Source: an uncultured Actinomycetes bacterium | GTDB taxonomy: Bacteria > Actinomycetota > Coriobacteriia > Coriobacteriales > Atopobiaceae | NCBI GenBank assembly: GCA_900313905.1 | Contig: OMTG01000032.1 | Coordinates: 1 to 33,253 of the forward strand | DNA length: 33,253 nucleotides | Reading direction: 5' to 3' | Shown: piece after piece, positions 29,392 to 33,253 of the stretch | Numbering within the stretch: the first letter of the stretch is position 1 | How the letters are laid out: the number at the start of each line of letters is the position of its first letter | Notes under the pieces: model-generated | Told to the model about the DNA's origin: nothing | Databases searched by the model: none | Seen by the model: the letters and a program-made list of their open reading frames with translations, nothing else | Translations under genes and position numbers: made by a program

Positions 29392-31146
29392 TCAGGCCTC
29401 CTTTCCAAGGCCAAGCTCTTCGGGAGAGAGCTGGCTCGTCGCGATCTCGCGGTAGGCGGGACAGGTCTCCAAGAGCTCCTGATGGGTCCCCTGCCCGACG
29501 ACCTTCCCCTCATCCAGGACCAGGATCTCGTCTGCCTGCATGATGGAGGCGACCCGCTGGGCCACGACCACGACAGCCATGTCCTTCGTCTCCGCGGCCA
29601 GAGCACGCCTGAGCCGGGCATCCGTCGCATAGTCCAGGGCCGAGAACGAGTCATCGAGCACGAGCACCTCAGGCCTGAGAGCCAGCGCACGGGCTATCGC
29701 AAGCCTCTGGCGCTGTCCGCCCGAGACGTTGGTGCCGCCCTGGGTGATGGCGGTATCGACCCCATGGGCACTCGATGCCACAAGGTCGTCCGCCTGGGCA
29801 AGATGGATGGCGCGGGCCATCTCGTCGTCCGAGATGCTGGTGTCCCCATACTTAACATTGGAAGCGATGGTGCCCGTGAAGAGGAAGTTCTGCTGCGGCA
29901 CATAGCCAATCCTGCTCCTGAGCTCTGCCAGGGAGAGCTGCCGCAGGTCCACCCCATCGAGCTCGATCTCTCCTCCGGTCGGATCGTAGAGCCTGGGTGC
30001 CAGCTGCACGAGGGTCGATTTGCCCGAGCCAGTCGAGCCGATGATCGCCGTGGTCTTGCCTGGGTGGGTCTTGAAGCTCACGTGCTCGACGACCATGCCC
30101 TCGGCATCCGGATAGGCGAAGCTCACATCGTTGAAGGCAAGCTCGCCTTTTGCAGCAGACCCGGCAAGGCTCTGGGGCTTCTCCACCTCGCGGATGGCAG
30201 GCTCCTCTGCCAGCACCTCATTGATGCGGCCTGCAGAGATCTCGGCACGCGGCAGGAGCACCGCCACCATCGTTACCATAAGGAACGCCATCACGATCAT
30301 CATCGCGTAGCTGATGAACGCCATGATGTCACCGACCTGCATGGAGCCGACATCGACGCCCTGGGCGCCGAACCAGACGATCGCGACGGTCGCGAGGTTC
30401 ATGACGAGGGTGAGCGCCGGCATCATCAGCGTCATCGCCCGGTTCACGTAGAGCTGGGTCTCCATCAGGTCGCGCGATGCACCATCGAACTTCTCGAGCT
30501 CGTGGTCCTCACGACCGAAGGCGCGGATGCTCATGACGCCGTCGAGCATCTCGCGCGCCACGAGGTTCACCCTATCGACCAGAGACTGCATTCTGCGGAA
30601 CTTCGGCATCGCCAGCACGTAGAGCGCGATCATGATCGCAAGGACCGCCAGAAGCGATGCCCCCACGATCCAGAGGAGCCCTCCTCCGAGTGCCACGACC
30701 TGCACAATCGCGATGGCGCCCATGAGGGGCGCCAGCAGCACGATGCGGAGCAGCAGCACGATCGTCATCTGAATCTGCGTCACATCGTTCGTGGAGCGGG
30801 TGATGAGCGACGACGGGGTGAACCTGTTGACCTGTGCCGGCGAGAAGCGCATGACCTGGGAGAATATCTGGGAGCGGAGGCTCTTCGCGACCGTGGCGGC
30901 AAGCCGTGATGCCAGGAAGCCGCAGAGGGCCGATGCCACGACCGACCCCAGGCAGAGCCCGAACATGGCCAGAGCCACACCGGCAAGGTATCCCATGTCG
31001 CCGCCCTGCGCCCGGACGATCCCGTCATTCACGGCAGAGGCCATGTAGCGCGGAAGCGATAGCTCGCAGAGCGCCTGCACCGCAAGGCAGACGATCACGC
31101 CGATGACCTCAGGGATATGCCCCTTGAGATAGCGGAGGGTGTTCAT
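29392..31146 (-). CDS. ABC exporter subunit, permease-ATPase fusion (degenerate ATP site residues)
   Basis: The 584-residue partner has six transmembrane helices and an ATPase domain. Walker A GSTGSGK is at 370-376 and the standard signature VSGGQ at 474-478. Walker B ends LVLDD, so the catalytic Glu is D499, and the switch His is Q530 in VVAQRVAS. These two changes mark the degenerate half of a heterodimeric exporter. Its intact VSGGQ completes the active site formed with the other subunit's Walker A and E549. The ATG at 31146 overlaps the MarR stop as ATGA, so the operon is marR-like gene, degenerate subunit, canonical subunit, all translationally linked. Confidence 0.95.
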   Translation of the reverse strand: MNTLRYLKGHIPEVIGVIVCLAVQALCELSLPRYMASAVNDGIVRAQGGDMGYLAGVALAMFGLCLGSVVASALCGFLASRLAATVAKSLRSQIFSQVMRFSPAQVNRFTPSSLITRSTNDVTQIQMTIVLLLRIVLLAPLMGAIAIVQVVALGGGLLWIVGASLLAVLAIMIALYVLAMPKFRRMQSLVDRVNLVAREMLDGVMSIRAFGREDHELEKFDGASRDLMETQLYVNRAMTLMMPALTLVMNLATVAIVWFGAQGVDVGSMQVGDIMAFISYAMMIVMAFLMVTMVAVLLPRAEISAGRINEVLAEEPAIREVEKPQSLAGSAAKGELAFNDVSFAYPDAEGMVVEHVSFKTHPGKTTAIIGSTGSGKSTLVQLAPRLYDPTGGEIELDGVDLRQLSLAELRSRIGYVPQQNFLFTGTIASNVKYGDTSISDDEMARAIHLAQADDLVASSAHGVDTAITQGGTNVSGGQRQRLAIARALALRPEVLVLDDSFSALDYATDARLRRALAAETKDMAVVVVAQRVASIMQADEILVLDEGKVVGQGTHQELLETCPAYREIATSQLSPEELGLGKEA

Positions 31147-31634
31147 CGCCCATCGCCCCCTTTGCCTTGCTCGTCTGCACAGTGCGCCGCATAGAAGCGC
31201 GGCGCGATCTCGCCGATGCGCCTGAGAAGCCGCACCAGCTCACGTGTGTCGTCTGCCCCAAGCTCCTTCAGGAAGGCCTTGATGTCCTCATCGATCTCCC
31301 GACGCTTCGCCTCGACGAGCTCTCTTCCCTTGTCTGTGAGCGACACGAGGGTACGGCGTCCATCACGAGGATCGTCCTTGCGCACCACGATTCCCTGCTC
31401 CTCGAGCTGGTTCAGCGCCTTCGCGATGCGGGCGGTCGACACCCGGCATTCCTTTGCCAGCGCCCCTGGCGTCATCTCCTCGCCGTTCTTGTCCAGGACA
31501 TGCAGGATCTCGCGCTGCCCTGACATCTCGAAATCGCGCCGCTCATGATGGGGAGGACGCGAGGCATGCCAGGCGTGGTAGAGCTCGTGGACCATCTGGT
31601 CCCACTCTTCCTCGCTCATCTCTCGATCTTCCAT
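31143..31634 (-). CDS. MarR-family transcriptional regulator
   Basis: The 163-residue protein has the MarR winged helix-turn-helix: EMTPGALAKECRVSTARIAKALNQLEEQGIVVRKDDPRDGRRTLVSLTDKGRELV, including the conserved D-x-R-D-x-R wing. MarR dimers usually repress their own operon and an efflux system until a drug-like ligand binds. Here the gene heads the ABC exporter operon and two perfect operator palindromes flank its promoter, so autorepression is well supported. ATG 31634 follows AAGAAGG. The N-terminal stretch DREMSEEEWDQ is acidic; a second ATG six codons in is an alternative start. The acidic/basic C-terminal tail is variable in this family. Confidence 0.95.
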   Translation of the reverse strand: MEDREMSEEEWDQMVHELYHAWHASRPPHHERRDFEMSGQREILHVLDKNGEEMTPGALAKECRVSTARIAKALNQLEEQGIVVRKDDPRDGRRTLVSLTDKGRELVEAKRREIDEDIKAFLKELGADDTRELVRLLRRIGEIAPRFYAAHCADEQGKGGDGR

Positions 31635-31658
31635 GGGGCCTTCTTTCAGCCAATTCTT

Positions 31659-31676
31659 TTGCTAACCCTGTTAGCT
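31659..31676. promoter_or_regulatory. MarR operator O1
   Basis: The 18-bp sequence contains GCTAAC-CCT-GTTAGC, a perfect dyad, and is the exact reverse complement of O2. It covers the start of the marR-like transcript, downstream of a TATGCT -10 (31693-31688 on the minus strand). Confidence 0.8.
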
Positions 31677-31711
31677 TTACAGCACACAGCATACCCTTTG
31701 AGTGCCTATTC

Positions 31712-31729
31712 AGCTAACAGGGTTAGCAA
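31712..31729. promoter_or_regulatory. MarR operator O2
   Basis: GCTAAC-AGG-GTTAGC with flanking AA is the exact inverted copy of O1, with centres 53 bp apart (about five helical turns). Its left end overlaps the TTAGCT -35-like hexamer of the marR promoter. It also lies 128 bp upstream of bioY, so bioY could be co-regulated. Confidence 0.8.
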
Positions 31730-31856
31730 TTCATAGGGGCTTCACATTGCATCTGCAGCAAGACCGCTTCACATCCAAGCGCAATCGCTCCCGCTCATGC
31801 TATGTTGTCCAAAGACAGGCGTGCCGTGCCTGCCTCGCAACGAGATTGGAGATGCC

Positions 31857-32465
31857 ATGAACAGAAATCCGCAGCCTCTGACCCAGGAAGGCATTCCTCA
31901 GGCCAGCTTTGCCCCCCAGCATAAGGAGACCCTGAAGGCCCTTGCCCGCGTGGCTGCCGCTGCCATCGCCCTCGCTATCGCAGCCAACATCGAGGTGCCG
32001 CTCTATCCGGTGCCCATCACGCTCCAGATCCTCGCCCTCGGCTTCATCGCGGCGACCCTGCGTCCCCGCAAGGCCTTCTGTGCCGTCGCCTCCTACATCG
32101 CGCTCGGCGCCTGCGGCGTGCCGGTCTTCTCGGGCGGCATGGCAGGTGCAGCCTGGCTGCTCGGCCCCACCGGCGGCTTCATCCTCGGCTTCGCCCTCGC
32201 AGCACCGGCCGCCTCCTGGCTCCTGGGCCGCATCTCCCAGACATGCCTTCCCTGGATTGCCTCCTGCCTCGTATCAATGGTGGCGATGACGGGGATCGTC
32301 TATCTCTTCGGCTGGGCCCAGCTCATGGCGGTCGCCCACCTCGATCCTGCCGCTGCCTTCGCCGCAGGCGTCGCACCTTTCCTGGCCGTCGACCTCCTGA
32401 AGGCCGGCATCGTCTCCTGCACGTCTGCCGCAGGACGCCTCGCCTGGAAGAAGAGCCAGCGCTAG
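31857..32465 (+). CDS. bioY: biotin transporter BioY (ECF S component)
   Basis: BioY is the membrane S component that binds biotin for energy-coupling-factor transporters. The 202-residue protein shows the family signature VPLYPVPITLQILALGFIAATL, then ALGACGVPVFSGGMAG and GPTGGFILGF, and six hydrophobic segments. No EcfA or EcfT gene is adjacent, so it must use a shared ECF module or work alone. ATG 31857 follows GGAG at 31848-31851. TATGTT at 31801-31806 is a possible -10. No BirA-type palindrome is seen upstream. The absence of bio synthesis genes in the window fits a biotin scavenger. Confidence 0.96.
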   Translation: MNRNPQPLTQEGIPQASFAPQHKETLKALARVAAAAIALAIAANIEVPLYPVPITLQILALGFIAATLRPRKAFCAVASYIALGACGVPVFSGGMAGAAWLLGPTGGFILGFALAAPAASWLLGRISQTCLPWIASCLVSMVAMTGIVYLFGWAQLMAVAHLDPAAAFAAGVAPFLAVDLLKAGIVSCTSAAGRLAWKKSQR

Positions 32466-32484
32466 AGGCGCTCCGTCTGTCAGG

Positions 32485-32832
32485 CTACTGCTTCGCCAGA
32501 TGGTGCACGAGAAGGGGTATCCCGAGATCGACAGCCATGCTGCCGAGATAGAGGATGATGGACCAGACGCCGGCATCAGGTGCAAGCGCCCATTTCGCGA
32601 TGGTCATGCAGACTGCGACGATGCTTGCGCAGGCCCAGAGGACGAACCCTGTCTTCCTGCCTGAGAAGATGAAGACGAGAAGGCCTCCCACCATGCAGAT
32701 CTTGGTCAGGACGAAGACCATATCGAGGGCAGAGGTGCCAATGGGATAGAGCAGGAGGGCGCCAGCCACTGCCAGGACCACCGCTGCCCAGGCAGCCTTC
32801 ACGGCCGCATCGCTTCTATGCATTGCCCCCAT
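32485..32832 (-). CDS. small four-helix membrane protein
   Basis: The 115-residue protein has four hydrophobic segments at about 12-33, 36-58, 63-84 and 89-112, separated by short polar loops (SGRKTG, ALAPDAG). I do not recognise the family. The start at 32832 (MGAMHRSD) is chosen because GAGGGGGG lies 7 nt upstream; the frame stays open to 32931. It converges on bioY with 19 bp between the stop codons and no strong terminator. Function is unknown; an integral membrane role is all the sequence shows. Confidence 0.75.
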   Translation of the reverse strand: MGAMHRSDAAVKAAWAAVVLAVAGALLLYPIGTSALDMVFVLTKICMVGGLLVFIFSGRKTGFVLWACASIVAVCMTIAKWALAPDAGVWSIILYLGSMAVDLGIPLLVHHLAKQ

Positions 32833-33253
32833 GATATGCCCCCCTCGTCGAAGCTTCCCTCTCCCCGACCGTAGCCTTTCCTGAACCTGCCGCCCGCAAG
32901 GACAGGCCACATCGCACGGCTGAGGTGCCATCCGTCGGGAACCGGACAGGCCGATTCTTATCCATCCTCAAACACCCCATTCAAGGAGGCCGCAGCGTCT
33001 GGCTGCGGCCTCCTTTTGCTTTCATTCGGTCTCGTGATGCCATTCCATCAGCTTCAGCGCTTCCTGCATCGCCAGCAATGCCCAAGATGTGTGCCGCATA
33101 CGTTCAGCCGCAGTAGCTGGGAACGTCGTACGGATGGGCCACTGCGCAAGCCGCAAGGGCCATGCTGCACCCCTGCATGGGCGAGCATAGGATTCTTTGT
33201 GTACAAGATTCTCGTATTCGAGTATATTTTCTATATGTTGGCAGTATTTTTAT
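32833..33253. other. gene-free right edge
   Basis: These 421 bp hold the leader of the small membrane protein (minus strand), an orphan plus-strand terminator at 32983-33017, a small CCATGC/GCATGG hairpin (33160-33180), and a strongly AT-rich last 60 bp containing CTCG-TATT-CGAG. The AT-rich end looks like promoter or acquired DNA continuing beyond the window. No gene is seen. Confidence 0.5.
32983..33018 (+). terminator. strong orphan terminator
   Basis: A perfect 13-bp stem (32983-32995 with 33003-33015) encloses CGTCTGG and runs into TTTT on the plus strand. The nearest plus-strand gene, bioY, ends 518 bp upstream, with a minus-strand gene between them. Confidence 0.82.

Noticed and set aside
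32833-33018. Riboswitch upstream of the orphan terminator
   Set aside because: I could not match the region to the conserved cores of the TPP, cobalamin, SAM, FMN or c-di-GMP classes.

Overview
The window is about 33 kb of GC-rich bacterial chromosome. The protein families, the GC-rich codon use and the mix of a bile-salt-hydrolase-like enzyme, a solo BioY, a glmU-prs pair and an IS30-type element suggest a gut or oral member of the Coriobacteriia (Actinomycetota, Olsenella/Atopobium-like). That assignment is inference from content; no rRNA or marker-gene comparison was possible.

Layout. 1-5.4 kb: an aldo/keto reductase and an unrecognised 237-residue protein on the minus strand; then, on the plus strand, galE with a polyprenyl diphosphate synthase 8 bp behind it, and a two-PG-binding-domain protein with a degenerate C-terminal domain. 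A tRNA-Gln(UUG) with its own promoter and terminator follows. 5.7-15.2 kb, all on the minus strand: a Sel1-type lipoprotein, a glucose-superfamily PTS EIIBC permease, and an accessory catabolic cluster. In transcription order the cluster is nitrilase, ketopantoate-reductase-like enzyme and LysR regulator; then amidohydrolase-2 protein and two ceramidase-like hydrolases; then the PTS permease. 15.6-18 kb: glmU-prs, plus strand. 18.2-23 kb: glycogen phosphorylase (minus), a decayed IS30-family insertion, and a choloylglycine hydrolase (plus). 23-25.3 kb: an SdpI-like membrane protein with an ArsR/SdpR-like repressor, then an MFS transporter. 26-27.4 kb: a TIR-methyltransferase fusion gene with its own promoter and lower GC. 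27.5-31.6 kb: a MarR-regulated heterodimeric ABC exporter. 31.9-33.3 kb: bioY, a small four-helix membrane protein, and a gene-free right edge with a strong orphan terminator.

Most notable: (1) a protein joining an N-terminal TIR domain to a C-terminal SAM-dependent methyltransferase, standing alone like an acquired defence or signalling gene; (2) a 45-bp promoter element with helically phased ATTCC repeats, found in the same register upstream of both the amidohydrolase/ceramidase-like operon and the PTS permease, which ties 7.1-15.2 kb into one probable LysR regulon for an unknown substrate; (3) a TGTCGAGTT-C-AACTCGACA palindrome upstream of glmU, recurring as one near-palindrome and three half-sites upstream of glgP, which suggests a shared regulator of sugar-phosphate metabolism; (4) an IS30 remnant inserted between glgP and the bile-salt-hydrolase-like gene, separating the latter from that control region.

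All motif counts and alignments were done by eye. Family assignments come from recognised motifs, not database searches.
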